A stretch of 64,000 nt of DNA from Candidatus Latescibacterota bacterium (GTDB lineage: Bacteria > Latescibacterota > UBA2968 > UBA8231), in NCBI GenBank assembly GCA_022819745.1, contig JAJEGS010000024.1, forward strand, positions 62,001-126,000, given 5' to 3'. Positions 32,636 to 44,006 of this stretch are shown in pieces. The position numbers and the translations under genes were made by a program. The first letter of the stretch is position 1. The number at the start of each line of letters is the position of its first letter. The notes below the pieces were generated by a model, which was not told the DNA's origin, searched no databases, and saw only the letters and a program-made list of their open reading frames with translations.

Positions 32636-35600
32636 ATGACAAACGCGATGAAACCATTCGATTCTTCCAATGAACAGCTCTCTCCGTCCACACAGCCGAT
32701 AGCGATCGTGGGTATGGCATGTCGGTTCCCCGGCGCGGAGGACCTTGCGGCGTTCTGGCGTCTGCTCGCAGCCGGCGAGAACGCCGTGACAGAGGGCGTT
32801 CCTGGCTCCGGGGCCGGGCGCGTTGGAGAGTTATTCCCGGACCCCGAGATTCAGAGCGAGGCCTGCCGGTTTGGTGGGTACCTCGACAGGATTGACCTAT
32901 TTGATGCCGCCTTCTTCCGGATTTCCCCGGTCGAGGCGGACCTGCTGGATCCACAGCAGCGGTTGATGCTGGAGACGAGTTGGCGGGCCTTGGAGGACGC
33001 GGGAATGGATCCCGACCGCCTGAGGGGCAGCCGCACCGGAGTGTATGCCGGGATCAGCAATCACGATTACCGCAGTCTGATCATGGCTGGCAGGGAGATC
33101 ACTGAGCCGGCCGCCAGCCTCTATGCGGTCAGCGGAACCTCCTTCAACACGGCCATCGGACGGGTTGCCTTTGCGCTGGATCTGGAGGGACCGGCGATGG
33201 CGCTGGACACTGCCTGCTCGTCATCGCTGGTGGCCATACACCAGGCGGTATCTGCTCTGCAGCGGGGGGAAGCGGATCTCGCCCTCGCCGGGGGCGTTCA
33301 CCTGATCCTGTCGGGACGGCTTTCGGAACTGCGCGGGAAGGCTGGGATGCTGGCCCCAGACGGGCGATGCAAGACCTTCGACGCTGCGGCAAACGGGTAC
33401 GTGCGGGGCGAAGGCTGTGGAATCGTGGTCCTCAAGCACCTGCGTCAGGCCGAGGCGGACGGCGACCGCATCTGGGGGGTGATCCGCGGCTCGGCGGTCA
33501 ACCAGGATGGGGCGACCCCCGGGCTGACAGTGCCGAGTGCGGCCGCGCAGGAGGTGGTGATCGGGGATGCATTGTCTCGTGCGGGGGTCCTGTCTACGGA
33601 TGTGGACTACCTCGAAGCGCACGGCACGGGAACGGAGGTGGGAGACCCGATCGAATTGGAGGCCGCGGCGGCCGCTTACGGCAAGGGACGCGAGATGGAT
33701 CACCCCCTGCTGATCGGCTCGGTGAAGACGAATATCGGGCACCTCGAGTCCGCGGCCGGGGTCGCCGCGCTGATCAAGGTAGTGCTGGCGATGCAGCGGG
33801 GAGTGATTCCCAAGCACCTCCACTTCCACGAGCCGAACCCGCAGATGGACTGGGATCGGCTGCCGCTGCGAGTCACCTCTGAGCAGATGACCTGGCCGCT
33901 CCATGCCGACCGTCCCCCGACCGCGGGTGTGAGCGGGTTCGGGTGGTCAGGTACGAATGCGCACGTCGTGGTAGAGGGGTACGGAACTCCCGATGGTGAT
34001 TTCGCTGCGGGCGGTGAGAGGTACGCACCCGCGGGTTCCGGTCTGCAGGTTGCGGTTTCTCTTCCCGAGACGCTCGACGGCCTGCCGCCGTCGGAGGGAG
34101 AGCCCGGTCCGCGGGAGACCCGGTTCTTGCCGCTGTCGGGCAGATCGGATCAGGCGCTCAGGGAGCTGGCAGGGCGGTACCTGTCGTGGCTCGACGAGCG
34201 CGCCGGGGAGCTTTCTTCGCAGAATGCCGCGGACTCGGTGCTTGCGGACATGGCCTGGACCGCCGGCGTCGGACGCAGTCACTTCGCGCACCGGGCCGGT
34301 GTGGTGTTCGGCGATGTCGAGTCCCTGCGTGACGGGCTGAGTGCGATTGTAGAAGCAGGCGCAGGACCGGCTCCGCCCGCGCCGTCCAAGGTGGCGTTTG
34401 TATATACCGGGCAGGGTAGCCATTGGGTCGGCATGGGCGAGAAGCTGTACCGCAGCGAGCCGGTGGTGCGGGCGGTGCTGGACCGCTGCGACGCCGCGTT
34501 GCGGGAAGATAGCGGTGTCTCGCTGCTCGATGTGATGTTCGGCCGAGCCGGTGATTTGTCGGATCAGGAGTGGACGCAGCCAGCCATTTTTGCGCTGGAG
34601 TGCGCGCTGACGGCGCTGTGGGAGAGCGTGGGTGTTCGTCCTAGCGCAGTGCTTGGACACAGTCTTGGGGAACTGGCGGCGGCGCAAGCGGCGGGGGTGT
34701 TTGGCTTGGAGGAAGGGGTGCGGTTTGCCGCGGCGAGGGGCGAACTGACGGCCAAGCTGCCGCAAGGGGCTATGGCGGCGATTTTTGCGGACGTGCCGCA
34801 AGTAGAAGCGGCGATTGATGAGTTGAACGCTGCGTCCACGGGGGTGGGGCTGAGTATTGCGGCCTACAATGGAGCGCATCAGGTCGTGAGCGGCCCGGAG
34901 GAAGAAGTTGCGGCCATTGAGGAGCGCTTTCTCGCGGAGGACATTCGGGTCAACCGCTTGCACACCAACAATGCCTTCCACAGTCCGTTGGTGGAGCCAA
35001 TGTTGGACGGGTTGGAAGCTGTAGTCGCAGGGATGGAGATTGCGCCTCCGTCGCTGACGCTGGTGAGCAATGTGACGGGGCGGGTGTTGGGGACGGATGA
35101 ACGGCTAGATGGGACGTACTGGCGCAAGCACACGCGGGAGCCGGTGGCGTTTGCTCCGAGCATGGAGACGCTGGTGGAGTTGGGTATTGATCTGATCATT
35201 GAGGTTGGTCCACACGCAGTTCTGGGTTCGATGGCGACCTTGGCATGGCCGAGTTCGGCCGATGGCAGCGGGCCGCCAGTTGCGCTGTCGAGCTTGTTGC
35301 GCCCCTCGTCTAGGGTGTCGCAGGAAGAAGCGGACCGCGCGTTTACCGAGGCGGTTGCAGGAGCATACGAGGCGGGTCTTGCGCTGTCCTTTGCCGGGCT
35401 GTTCGCCGGGGAGACCCGACGCCGGGTGGCACTGCCGGATTATCCGTTCCAGCGCCGGCGTCACTGGATTGAGGCACCGAAGCGGCGGCGGACGAGCACT
35501 GGCCACCCGTTGCTCGGCGACCGGCACGAATCCGCCAGCGGGGAGATCACCTTTGAGACGGAAGTGTTTCCCGCGGATCCGGAGTGGCTGAACGATCACC

Positions 35601-38600
35601 GGGTGTTCGGCCGGCTCGTGGTGCCGGGGGCGCTCTACGGAGCCATGGCGACATTGGCATCCGCGGCCGAGTCTGGCTCGCTAGCAGTGGAGGACATGCA
35701 ACTGCACAATCCGCTGATCTTTTCGGAGGAGGAAGACGGGAGCGGCGAAAAAGGTCGAAAAGTGCAGGTTTTGCTCGACCGTTCCGAGGAGGGGGCGTCG
35801 CGCCGAGTGCAAATCCTCAGCAGAGGAGAGGACGGGGAGGAATGGACGCTGCATGCCGAGGCTCAGATCGCGGCGGACTCCCGTGGCCCGGAAGCCGAAC
35901 CGCGTTTGGATATAGAAAGTCTCAAGGCCAGCCTGTCACCGGTGGATGTGCCGGCTTTCTACCGCGCCAAGGCCGAGGTGGGGATTGATCTCGGTCCGCG
36001 ATTCCGCACGCTGGCCGCGGTTTGGTCCAGGCCGGGCGAGGCGTTGGGCGAGGTGTCTTTCCCCGAAGCGCTTGAGCAGAGCGAACTCGATGTACATCCG
36101 TTGCTGCTAGACGGTTGTTTTCAGGTTCTGGCTGCGGCGCGCAAACCGGGCAAAAGCGAAGACGGAATCACCTATCTGCCGTTCGCTTGGGAACAGCTGT
36201 GGCTGAAGGACCGGCTGCCGGATCGGCTGATTTGCCACGTGCGTCTGAGGGAGGATCCACGAGGGGAAGAAGCGGACGAGCCGTCGGAGGTTTTGGCCGG
36301 AGATCTGGGCATTTACGATTCGAACGGGGTTCTGGTCGGTGAGTTGAGCGGATACGCAGTGAAGCGGGCGACCCGGGAGGCGATGCTCTCGGCAGTGGAA
36401 GGGCTGGACGAACTCCTGTACGAGGTGGCGTGGCGGGATGGCGTCCTTGCGCCGGGAATGCCGTCTGCCGATTTCCTGCCAAGCCCGTCAGACATGGTTC
36501 CCCGCTCGGAACCTTTCTCCCGCTACCTGACCGCCGAAGGAGTCGGAGTCGAAGAAGAGGCCGCCCTGCAAGCCGACTTGGAGCGGCTGGCGTGGTCCTA
36601 TGCGCTCTCGACCCTGGAAAAGCTGGGTTGGCAACGCAGGACGGGCGACGCCGTGGACTCCGAGGGCTTGCGGCAGGACCTGGAGGTTTTACCGGACCAC
36701 TCGCAGTTGTTCCGCCGGATTCTCGAAATACTGGCTAGGTCGGGCGTACTGGAGGCGTCGGGCGAGGGCTTTGTGGTGGCGGTCGGGGCGGAAGATCCGT
36801 TGCCGGAAGCAATGCCGCAAGATCCCGAGGAGTATGCCACCGGCATGAGCGGACGTTACTCGCACGGTACGAACGAGATCGGGCTCTTCCGGCGATGCGC
36901 CGGGGCGCTGGCGGAGGTGCTGCGCGGTCGTGAGGATCCGCTGTCGCTGCTGTTCGGTGACGCGGAACCGCAGGCTGCCGATCTGTATCGGAGGGCACCG
37001 GTGTGGAAAGCCGCGAACCAGATGTTGGGAGAGGTGGTGCAGAATATCGCGGCCGGGTTGCCCGACGGACGGCGGCTCAGGGTGCTGGAGGTTGGCGCGG
37101 GCATTGGGTCGGCGACCGAGTGCATCCTGCCCGGGCTTCCGGCCGGCCGGTTCGACTACACGTACACCGACATCTCCGCGGGCTTCTTCGCGGACGCGGA
37201 GGGGCGTTTCAGCCAAGCGGATGTGCCGATCGAATACCGCGTCTTGGATATCGAGAAGGATCCGGAAACTCAGGGCTTTGACTCCCACGGTTATGACTTG
37301 GTGATTGCCGCCAACGTGCTGCATGCGACGCAGTATCTCGACGAGACGCTGATGCACTGCCGGGAGCTGCTAGCACCGGCGGGACAGCTTGTGGCGCTGG
37401 AAAACCAGCGTGGCAGAGGTTGGATGGATCTGATTTTCGGACAACTGGACGGTTGGTGGCGATTTGCCGATCGCTATCGCTCGGACCACGCCTTGGCGGG
37501 GCCCGACGTGTGGCGGCAAGCGCTCGGCGATGTGGGTTTCGGCGATGTCCAAATCCTCGGAGTCGATGAGTCCGAGTCGGCCGGGTTGCCCGACCGGGGC
37601 GTGATCGTGGCGCAGGGACCGGTGGAGGTGGTCCTGCCGCCGGCCGCATGGGTTCTCACAGCGGACCGGGGCGGCGTGGCGGCGGCGCTGGCGGACCAAC
37701 TCGCGGCGCGGAATCAGACGGTCGTGCTGGCGGGCGGGGAATCGCCGGGGAACGGGGGATCCGCGCACGACGCGGCCGGAGTCGTCAGAAGGGCCGTGGA
37801 GATGGATCGGCGCGAGTCGTGGCAGTCCCTTCTGGAGGAGTTGCCCGGTGATGTGCCGCTCGGTGGTATAGTGCATCTTGCGGCGCTGGACGGTCACGGG
37901 GCGCGGGCGACCGCGGAGGAAATGGGAGAGGATGCGAGACGAGCGGCGGCGAGCGCGCTGGCGCTGACGCAGGGCGTGATCGATGCCGATCTGACCCCCG
38001 CGAAGGGAGTGTGGTTCGTCACGCGGGGCGCGCAGGTTCTGGAGCGGGAGCGCGCAGGGCAGCTCGCTGGAGCGACGTTGTGGGGTTTCGGCAGGGTGGT
38101 GGTTAGGGAAGCGGCGCAGATGAATCCGAAGATGATCGATCTCGACCCCGAGGAGACGGAGTTGCCGGCCGACTTCTCGGAGGAACTGCTGTTTCCCGAC
38201 CCGGAGACGCAAATCGCGTACCGGGTTGGGCACCGCCGGGTGGCCCGCTTGGTTCGGGCCTCGGCGCACCTCGCCTTGCCGGAGGGGTCGGACTGGCTAT
38301 TGGCACCAGACGCCGGCGGCTCCCTAGGAGAGCTTCAAGTCAAGCCGTTGCCAGCGCGTTCCTTGGAGCCGAAGGAAGTTCGCGTCGCGGTCGAAGCCCG
38401 CGGGCTGAACTTCCTCGACGTGTTTCGGGGCATGGGTCTGGTCGGTGAAGGTCTGATGGGCGAGGAGATGTGCGGCCGGATCGTCGAGGTCGGTTCCGAG
38501 ACCTCAACCGTTTCCGTGGGCGACCGCGTGGTCGGCCTGGCATTCGGCACATTCGGACCGGAAGTGGTGACGAGGGAGGAACTGGTGGCGCTCGCGCCTG

Positions 38601-41600
38601 CGGGGACTCCAGTCGCTGCCCTCGCCACAATGCCCACCGTGTTCGTGACCTCCGCGCTGTCTTTCGATCTTGCAGGGCTGAAGGCCGGCGAACGGGTGCT
38701 CATTCACGCTGCCGCGGGCGGCGTTGGACTCGCGGCCGTCCAGTTGGCGCAGGCCGCTGGCGCAGAGGTTTTTGCCACCGCGAGCGCGCCGAAACAGGCG
38801 TATCTCCGATCGCTCGGCGTGAAACACATTTTTGACAGCCGCACGACGAACTTCGGCAGGGAGATCTTGGAAGTCACGGACGGCGCGGGTGTGGACATGG
38901 TGCTGAACAGCCTTACGGGAGAAGGCTTCATCGAAGCGAGTCTGTCCTGCCTCAGGCACGGTGGCCAGTTCGTGGAGTTGGCTAGGCGCGACATCCTGAG
39001 CGAGGAGGAAATGGCGGCTGCGCGGCCGGACGTGGGCTACTCCATCCTGGAGTTGGATGTTCTGAAGGAGCAGGACCCAGCGCGACCGGGAGCGGCGCTC
39101 CAGAACGTGATGGAACAACTGGGGGCCGGAGAGTTGAAACCCCTGATCCACAGCAGGTGGCCACTGGCCGAGGCGGGAGCCGCGATGGAGTTCATGCGCG
39201 ACGCCCGGCACATTGGCAAGATCGTACTTACCGCACCATCGCTCGTGGAGGGTCGGCTGCGGCAGGACCGGACCTACTTGGTGACCGGCGGATTGGGCGG
39301 AATTGGGTGCGCCTTGGCTGGCTGGCTGGCGGAGCGGGGAGCGGGGGCGATCGTATTGAACGGCCGGCGGGCTCCGGACGCGGAGGCCGAGGAAGTGATC
39401 GGCGCGCTCCGAGAACGCGGAGTCACGGTGCAGGTGGAGTTGGCCGATGTGACGGATGCCAACGCAGTGGACGGAATGCTCGAGCGGATCAAAGGGGAGT
39501 TGCCGCCGCTTGGAGGCGTGATCCACAGCGTGGGCGTGCTGGCGGATGCTTCACTGGCCAATCAGGACTGGGAGCGGTTTGAGCAGGTTTTGTGGCCGAA
39601 AATCCTCGGTGCCTGGCATCTGCACCGGGCGACCGCCGACTGCGACCTGGACCTCTTTGTTCTGTTCTCGAGCGTGGCCGGGATTTTGGGCAATCCGGGC
39701 CAGGCGAACCACGCGGCGGCCAACGCGTTCCTCGATCAACTCGCCGCCCACCGGCGCGCGCTAGGGCTTCCCGGACAGGCCATCGCTTGGGGAGCATGGT
39801 CTGGACTCGGTGAGGCCGAGGAGCAGCGGGAGCGGATTGCCCGGCGGCGAGAGGCCGCCGGAACCGGCTGGTTCAGCCCGGAACAGGGCCTCAGCGTGTT
39901 CGACCGGCTGCTGCGCGAGGATCCCACGACCGCGGTCGTTCTGGCGGCGGACTGGTCCGTATTCGGAGAGGCCATCGAGGGCCGCCCGTCCCTGTTCGAA
40001 GACCTGTTGCCAGCGGCCGAGGATGACTCGGCGGACTCTCTAGGCACGTCGGAAGATTTGCTTTCCCGGCTGGGAGCCGCACCGGCGGAGGCGCGCGAAG
40101 AGCTGCTCGTTTCCTTCCTGCAACAGGAAGTGCAGGCGGTGTTGAGGCTGCCGACGGCACCCGCGCCCGCGGTGGGCTTCTTCGATCTGGGGATCGACTC
40201 GCTGATGGCGGTGGAGCTGCGGAATCGGCTGAATCGGGCGTTCTCCGGGGAGTACGTGGCATCGAACACTGTGGTGTTCGACTACCCTGACATCGCCAGC
40301 CTCGCCCGTCATTTGGCCGGTGAGCTCGGTGACGTCAGCGGTACCCCAGCCATCCAGACGCAACCGGAGCAGCCGGAGCAGCCGGCGGCGGTGCAGCGTG
40401 AGGACGACGGTATCGCGATCGTCGGCATGGCGTGCCGCTTCCCCGGTGCGCCGGATCTCGCCGCATTCTGGCGCCAGCTCGAAGCCGGCGCGGATGCGGT
40501 GACCGACGGACGCTGGAATTCCGGTTCTGGGAGCGCCGCAGAACTTTCCGGCGAGTACGCCTCGTACCGCCGGGGCGGGTTTGTGGAAGGGATCGATCAA
40601 TTCGACGGGAGGTTCTTTCGGATTGCCCCGATCGAGGCGCGAGGCATGGACCCGCAACAGCGGCTCCTCTTGGAAACGAGCTGGCAGGCTCTGGAGGATG
40701 CAGGGATCGAGGCGGACGGATTGAGGGGCAGCCGCACCGGGGTGTATGCCGGTGTCGCCGCCAGCGAGTACCGGGACCTGATGACGGCCGGAGAGTGTGA
40801 CGTCAGCTACCTGGGTACCGCGGGGAGTATGACGGTTGGGCGGGTTTCTTTCGTGCTGGGTCTGGAGGGGCCGACGATGCCGGTGGAGCTGAACTGTGCT
40901 TCCTCACTGGTCGCCGTACATCAGGCTGTGACGGCTTTGCGGCAGGGCGAAGTGGACCTGGCCCTAGTTGGAGGGGTGAACGCGGTCCTGTCCCCTGGGC
41001 TGACCAGGGAAATGGCGGAACTGGGGATGCTTTCGCCCGGGGGTCGGTGCAATACCTTCGATGCCTCCGCGGATGGTTTCGTGCGGGGCGAAGGCTGCGG
41101 GATGGTCGTCCTCAGACGGCTGGGGGATGCCGAGGCGGCCGGCGACCGCATCTGGGGGTTGATCCGCGGATCGGCCGTCAACCAGAACGGGGCGACCGCA
41201 GGCCCGACCGTGCCGAACGGTCCGGCGCAGGAGCGAGTGATTGAGCAGGCGCTGTCGCGGGCGGGAGTTCCACCCTCTGAAGTGGACTACCTGGAGGCAC
41301 ACGGGGCCGGGTCCGCGCTGGGGGACCCGATCGAGGTGCAGGCCGCGGCGGCGGTGTACGGCCGGGGACGCGAAGAGGACCGCCCCCTGCTGATCGGCTC
41401 TGTGAAAACCAACATCGGGCATTTGGAGACGGCTGCCGGAGTTGCTGGCCTGATCAAGACGGTGCTGGCGATGAAGCGGGGGCTGATTCCGCGGCAACTG
41501 CACTTCCGGGACCCGAACCCGCACCTGGACTGGGAGCGGCTCCCTGTGCGGGTGACTGCCGAGGACACGGACTGGCCTCTTCGTCCCGACCGGCCGCCGA

Positions 41601-42871
41601 GGGCCGCGGTCAGCGCCTTCGGGGTATCGGGAACGAACGCCCACGTTGTGGTGGAAGGATACGAAGCAACCAGCGGGGCTGCCCTGCCGGCGGGCTCGGC
41701 GCAACCCATAGTCGCTTCTCTACCTGAGTCGGTGGCGGGTCTGCCGCTGTCGGAGGAAGGATTCACGGGACGCGGGATGCGGTTCCTGCCGCTGTCGGGG
41801 AAGGAGGACGGTGCCCTTCGGGACCTTGCGCGGCAGTATTCTAGCTGGCTCGACGAGCGCAGCGCGGAGCTTTCTGCCGAAGGGACCGCCGAAACCATGC
41901 TTGCCGACATGGCGTGGACGGCTGGCGTGGGGCGGAGTCATTTCGACTACCGGGCCGGCGTGGTGTTCGGCGACGTCGCGTCGCTGCGGGATGGGCTGAA
42001 GACGCTGGTGGAGGGGGATGAGCGGCCGCAGCCGGTGGCGGCGACCAAGGTGGCGTTTGCGTACACCGGAGAGGGCAGCCAATGGGTCGGCATGGGGCAG
42101 GCGCTATACGAAAGCGAGCCGGCAGTGCGGGCGGTTCTCGACCGCTGCGACGCGATACTGCGGGAAGAACGGGGCTCGTCGCTGTTGGACGCGATGTTTG
42201 GCCGGGCCGATTCGGCGGGAGCTTTGGACGACCCGGCGTGGATGCAGCCAGCCATGTACGCACTGGAGTGCGCGCTTACGGCGCTGTGGGCGAGCGTGGG
42301 GATTCGGCCGAGTGCGGTAGTCGGGCAGGGCCTCGGGGAGCTGGCGGCAGCGCAGGCCGCAGGGGTGTTTGGTTTGGAGGAAGGGTTGCGGCTTGCGGGG
42401 GCGCGGGGTGCGGAGGAGAATCTGGAAGGCATTGAGGTTGCGCCGCCATCGTTCTCCTTAGTGAGCAGTGTGACGGGCCGATTAGTGGAATCGGGGGATG
42501 CGCTCGACGAGGCGTACTGGCAGCGGCAGGCGCGTGAGTCGGTAGCGTTCGACCGCTGCGTGGAGGCGCTGGCCGAGCTAGGTGTGCAGGTCGTCGTGGA
42601 GATTGGCCCAGACGCGGTGCTGGGTCCGCTGGTGGTCCCGGCTTGGTCGCATTCCGCGGACGGTGCCGGAGTGCCAGTCGTGCTGTCGAGCCTACGGAAG
42701 GATTCGCAGGGCGACGACGGCTTCGTGGCGGCGGTTGCAGGCGCGTACGAGGCGGGACTGGCGGTTTCCTTTGCGGGGTTGTTCGCTGGGGAGGCGCGGT
42801 GCCGGATCTCGCTGCCGAGTTATCCGTTCCAGCGTCGCCGCCACTGGATCGAAGCGAAGTCCGCTTTTTGA
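32636..42871 (+). CDS. Type I polyketide synthase, KS-AT-DH-cMT-(KR0)-ER-KR-ACP-KS-AT0
   Basis: 3411 residues. Domains by motif: KS1 (about 20-450; Cys194 in DTACSSS, His329, His369), AT1 (about 585-890; Ser676 in GHSLGE, NAFHSP suggesting malonyl-CoA), DH (about 955-1260; His988 in [10 protein letters not shown], Asp1159), C-methyltransferase (about 1440-1640; LEVGAGIGS), a structural KR half, ER (about 1890-2205; [10 protein letters not shown]), KR (about 2208-2400; GGLGGIG; His2359 where Tyr is usual), ACP (Ser2522 in GIDSLM), KS2 (about 2590-3020; Cys2754 in NCASS, His2889, His2929) and a degenerate AT2 (about 3136-3400; GQGLGE with Leu3233 for Ser, about 90 residues missing). One full reducing, methylating module that could act iteratively to make a methyl-branched fatty chain. 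No thioesterase in cis. Start ATG at 32636; M5 is an alternative. Confidence 0.95.
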   Translation: MTNAMKPFDSSNEQLSPSTQPIAIVGMACRFPGAEDLAAFWRLLAAGENAVTEGVPGSGAGRVGELFPDPEIQSEACRFGGYLDRIDLFDAAFFRISPVEADLLDPQQRLMLETSWRALEDAGMDPDRLRGSRTGVYAGISNHDYRSLIMAGREITEPAASLYAVSGTSFNTAIGRVAFALDLEGPAMALDTACSSSLVAIHQAVSALQRGEADLALAGGVHLILSGRLSELRGKAGMLAPDGRCKTFDAAANGYVRGEGCGIVVLKHLRQAEADGDRIWGVIRGSAVNQDGATPGLTVPSAAAQEVVIGDALSRAGVLSTDVDYLEAHGTGTEVGDPIELEAAAAAYGKGREMDHPLLIGSVKTNIGHLESAAGVAALIKVVLAMQRGVIPKHLHFHEPNPQMDWDRLPLRVTSEQMTWPLHADRPPTAGVSGFGWSGTNAHVVVEGYGTPDGDFAAGGERYAPAGSGLQVAVSLPETLDGLPPSEGEPGPRETRFLPLSGRSDQALRELAGRYLSWLDERAGELSSQNAADSVLADMAWTAGVGRSHFAHRAGVVFGDVESLRDGLSAIVEAGAGPAPPAPSKVAFVYTGQGSHWVGMGEKLYRSEPVVRAVLDRCDAALREDSGVSLLDVMFGRAGDLSDQEWTQPAIFALECALTALWESVGVRPSAVLGHSLGELAAAQAAGVFGLEEGVRFAAARGELTAKLPQGAMAAIFADVPQVEAAIDELNAASTGVGLSIAAYNGAHQVVSGPEEEVAAIEERFLAEDIRVNRLHTNNAFHSPLVEPMLDGLEAVVAGMEIAPPSLTLVSNVTGRVLGTDERLDGTYWRKHTREPVAFAPSMETLVELGIDLIIEVGPHAVLGSMATLAWPSSADGSGPPVALSSLLRPSSRVSQEEADRAFTEAVAGAYEAGLALSFAGLFAGETRRRVALPDYPFQRRRHWIEAPKRRRTSTGHPLLGDRHESASGEITFETEVFPADPEWLNDHRVFGRLVVPGALYGAMATLASAAESGSLAVEDMQLHNPLIFSEEEDGSGEKGRKVQVLLDRSEEGASRRVQILSRGEDGEEWTLHAEAQIAADSRGPEAEPRLDIESLKASLSPVDVPAFYRAKAEVGIDLGPRFRTLAAVWSRPGEALGEVSFPEALEQSELDVHPLLLDGCFQVLAAARKPGKSEDGITYLPFAWEQLWLKDRLPDRLICHVRLREDPRGEEADEPSEVLAGDLGIYDSNGVLVGELSGYAVKRATREAMLSAVEGLDELLYEVAWRDGVLAPGMPSADFLPSPSDMVPRSEPFSRYLTAEGVGVEEEAALQADLERLAWSYALSTLEKLGWQRRTGDAVDSEGLRQDLEVLPDHSQLFRRILEILARSGVLEASGEGFVVAVGAEDPLPEAMPQDPEEYATGMSGRYSHGTNEIGLFRRCAGALAEVLRGREDPLSLLFGDAEPQAADLYRRAPVWKAANQMLGEVVQNIAAGLPDGRRLRVLEVGAGIGSATECILPGLPAGRFDYTYTDISAGFFADAEGRFSQADVPIEYRVLDIEKDPETQGFDSHGYDLVIAANVLHATQYLDETLMHCRELLAPAGQLVALENQRGRGWMDLIFGQLDGWWRFADRYRSDHALAGPDVWRQALGDVGFGDVQILGVDESESAGLPDRGVIVAQGPVEVVLPPAAWVLTADRGGVAAALADQLAARNQTVVLAGGESPGNGGSAHDAAGVVRRAVEMDRRESWQSLLEELPGDVPLGGIVHLAALDGHGARATAEEMGEDARRAAASALALTQGVIDADLTPAKGVWFVTRGAQVLERERAGQLAGATLWGFGRVVVREAAQMNPKMIDLDPEETELPADFSEELLFPDPETQIAYRVGHRRVARLVRASAHLALPEGSDWLLAPDAGGSLGELQVKPLPARSLEPKEVRVAVEARGLNFLDVFRGMGLVGEGLMGEEMCGRIVEVGSETSTVSVGDRVVGLAFGTFGPEVVTREELVALAPAGTPVAALATMPTVFVTSALSFDLAGLKAGERVLIHAAAGGVGLAAVQLAQAAGAEVFATASAPKQAYLRSLGVKHIFDSRTTNFGREILEVTDGAGVDMVLNSLTGEGFIEASLSCLRHGGQFVELARRDILSEEEMAAARPDVGYSILELDVLKEQDPARPGAALQNVMEQLGAGELKPLIHSRWPLAEAGAAMEFMRDARHIGKIVLTAPSLVEGRLRQDRTYLVTGGLGGIGCALAGWLAERGAGAIVLNGRRAPDAEAEEVIGALRERGVTVQVELADVTDANAVDGMLERIKGELPPLGGVIHSVGVLADASLANQDWERFEQVLWPKILGAWHLHRATADCDLDLFVLFSSVAGILGNPGQANHAAANAFLDQLAAHRRALGLPGQAIAWGAWSGLGEAEEQRERIARRREAAGTGWFSPEQGLSVFDRLLREDPTTAVVLAADWSVFGEAIEGRPSLFEDLLPAAEDDSADSLGTSEDLLSRLGAAPAEAREELLVSFLQQEVQAVLRLPTAPAPAVGFFDLGIDSLMAVELRNRLNRAFSGEYVASNTVVFDYPDIASLARHLAGELGDVSGTPAIQTQPEQPEQPAAVQREDDGIAIVGMACRFPGAPDLAAFWRQLEAGADAVTDGRWNSGSGSAAELSGEYASYRRGGFVEGIDQFDGRFFRIAPIEARGMDPQQRLLLETSWQALEDAGIEADGLRGSRTGVYAGVAASEYRDLMTAGECDVSYLGTAGSMTVGRVSFVLGLEGPTMPVELNCASSLVAVHQAVTALRQGEVDLALVGGVNAVLSPGLTREMAELGMLSPGGRCNTFDASADGFVRGEGCGMVVLRRLGDAEAAGDRIWGLIRGSAVNQNGATAGPTVPNGPAQERVIEQALSRAGVPPSEVDYLEAHGAGSALGDPIEVQAAAAVYGRGREEDRPLLIGSVKTNIGHLETAAGVAGLIKTVLAMKRGLIPRQLHFRDPNPHLDWERLPVRVTAEDTDWPLRPDRPPRAAVSAFGVSGTNAHVVVEGYEATSGAALPAGSAQPIVASLPESVAGLPLSEEGFTGRGMRFLPLSGKEDGALRDLARQYSSWLDERSAELSAEGTAETMLADMAWTAGVGRSHFDYRAGVVFGDVASLRDGLKTLVEGDERPQPVAATKVAFAYTGEGSQWVGMGQALYESEPAVRAVLDRCDAILREERGSSLLDAMFGRADSAGALDDPAWMQPAMYALECALTALWASVGIRPSAVVGQGLGELAAAQAAGVFGLEEGLRLAGARGAEENLEGIEVAPPSFSLVSSVTGRLVESGDALDEAYWQRQARESVAFDRCVEALAELGVQVVVEIGPDAVLGPLVVPAWSHSADGAGVPVVLSSLRKDSQGDDGFVAAVAGAYEAGLAVSFAGLFAGEARCRISLPSYPFQRRRHWIEAKSAF

Positions 42872-42954
42872 GTACAGTGGATTGACGCAATGTGCCTCTC
42901 TTGCTATTTTGCCAGTAGTTTTAAGCCATCAACCATTGCGAAAGGATTGCGAAC

Positions 42955-43200
42955 ATGGCCTCAACAGCAGAACGTCTCGAAAAACTCATCGCCGAAAACC
43001 TCGAAGTAGATGGGCAGCCAATAAATCTGCCCGAGGATCTGAATGCCAGTCTCCTTGAGGCCGGTGTATCCTCTATGGAGCTCGTTGCGTTCGGGAGATT
43101 GGTCTCTCGGGAGTTCAACGTTGCGTTTTCTCCCGAAGACTGTGCGAATATTAACAGCGTCCAGGGCTTGATCGAGCATATCGATTCTCAGGCTGGCTGA
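42955..43200 (+). CDS. Free-standing acyl carrier protein
   Basis: 81 residues with the four-helix ACP pattern and the phosphopantetheine serine in EAGVSSMELVAF (Ser40). The usual D-S-L is S-S-M here. The protein carries acyl chains as thioesters. It lies 83 bases after the PKS, whose second KS-AT unit has no ACP of its own, so it probably serves that unit or a release step in trans. AAAGGA precedes the ATG. The following gene is the activating phosphopantetheinyl transferase. Confidence 0.85.
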   Translation: MASTAERLEKLIAENLEVDGQPINLPEDLNASLLEAGVSSMELVAFGRLVSREFNVAFSPEDCANINSVQGLIEHIDSQAG

Positions 43201-43235
43201 ACGCCCTAAGGGTCGTCCGCTGATCCTGCAAAGCG

Positions 43236-44006
43236 ATGGCTTTCAGCGCTGCCGCTTCTGCGGGATTAGTGGGCGACCCTTGCCATATAATGCCTGCTTC
43301 CGTTGCCGGGTGCTGGTGGCGTCCGTTTAGAACAGTTGACCGCGCTACGGTCCTACACGTCGATCTGACGCCTCATACGGCCCGCGAGGCGGAGGCTTGG
43401 GCGTGGCTCGATGAGGAAGAACAGGCGCGTTGGCAACGCTACCAGCACGACGGTCCGCGACGCCGATTTGCCTTGTGCCGTGCAGCACTCCGCGCCGTGC
43501 TCTGTAGGCAACTCGATTGCTACAATGAGCAGCTTGCGTTTAGTGCGTCCGATCACGGAAAGCCGTATGCGGTGGTGCAGGGGGTGGCTGCCCCCGTCAG
43601 CTTCAACATCAGTCACAGCGGCGCACATGGATTGATTGCGGTTGCAGCGGCAGGACGGCTGGGCGTGGATGTGGAGGAACGCCGCGCGCCGCGCGACCTC
43701 GATGGGCTAATCAGTAGCGTGCTGGGGCCGGACGAACAAGCCGAGTTGGCATTGGCGCGTGGATGTCGCAAGTTGCACTTGTTCTTCAATTTTTGGACCA
43801 TTAAAGAAGCCTTGATCAAGGCGCTTGGCTTGGGGCTTGCTTTGGATATGTCCCGCTTCGAGATCCCATCGGCCATGCGCCGTGGTAAGACGACGAGTAT
43901 ATTTCAGTTTCCGCAGATGCCGACCGTCAGATGGCGGCTGGAAGATCTTGGCAACGAGCATTTCGCAGCCGCTATCGCTCACGAATTAGCCCCGGATTCC
44001 AATTGA
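43236..44006 (+). CDS. Sfp-type 4'-phosphopantetheinyl transferase
   Basis: 256 residues. Family motifs: RRRFALCRAALRAVL, FNISHSG (about 123-129), GVDVEE (Asp145, Glu147, metal ligands) and WTIKEALIKALGLGL (about 187-201). It transfers the phosphopantetheine arm from CoA to carrier-protein serines, here most likely the PKS ACP and the free ACP. The start is uncertain: ATG at 43236 lacks a good ribosome-binding site, and ATG at 43290 would still leave the full domain. An AAGGGTCG / CGACCCTT inverted pair (43208-43215 and 43274-43281) brackets the first start. Confidence 0.9.
   Translation: MAFSAAASAGLVGDPCHIMPASVAGCWWRPFRTVDRATVLHVDLTPHTAREAEAWAWLDEEEQARWQRYQHDGPRRRFALCRAALRAVLCRQLDCYNEQLAFSASDHGKPYAVVQGVAAPVSFNISHSGAHGLIAVAAAGRLGVDVEERRAPRDLDGLISSVLGPDEQAELALARGCRKLHLFFNFWTIKEALIKALGLGLALDMSRFEIPSAMRRGKTTSIFQFPQMPTVRWRLEDLGNEHFAAAIAHELAPDSN

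Noticed and set aside
32620..32636. TATAAT directly before the PKS start codon as a -10 box
   Set aside because: It touches the ATG, leaving no room for a leader; part of a GGGTATAAGGGTATAATG local repeat.
33947..34981. Long minus-strand open frame inside the PKS (also 37370-38269 and 38504-39526)
   Set aside because: Arginine/histidine-rich, no family motif, and fully inside the high-GC PKS gene whose domains are intact; high-GC shadow frames are expected.
43208..43281. Inverted pair AAGGGTCG / CGACCCTT around the first PPTase start as a terminator
   Set aside because: Only eight bases with a 58-base loop and no T-run; too weak to call a structure.
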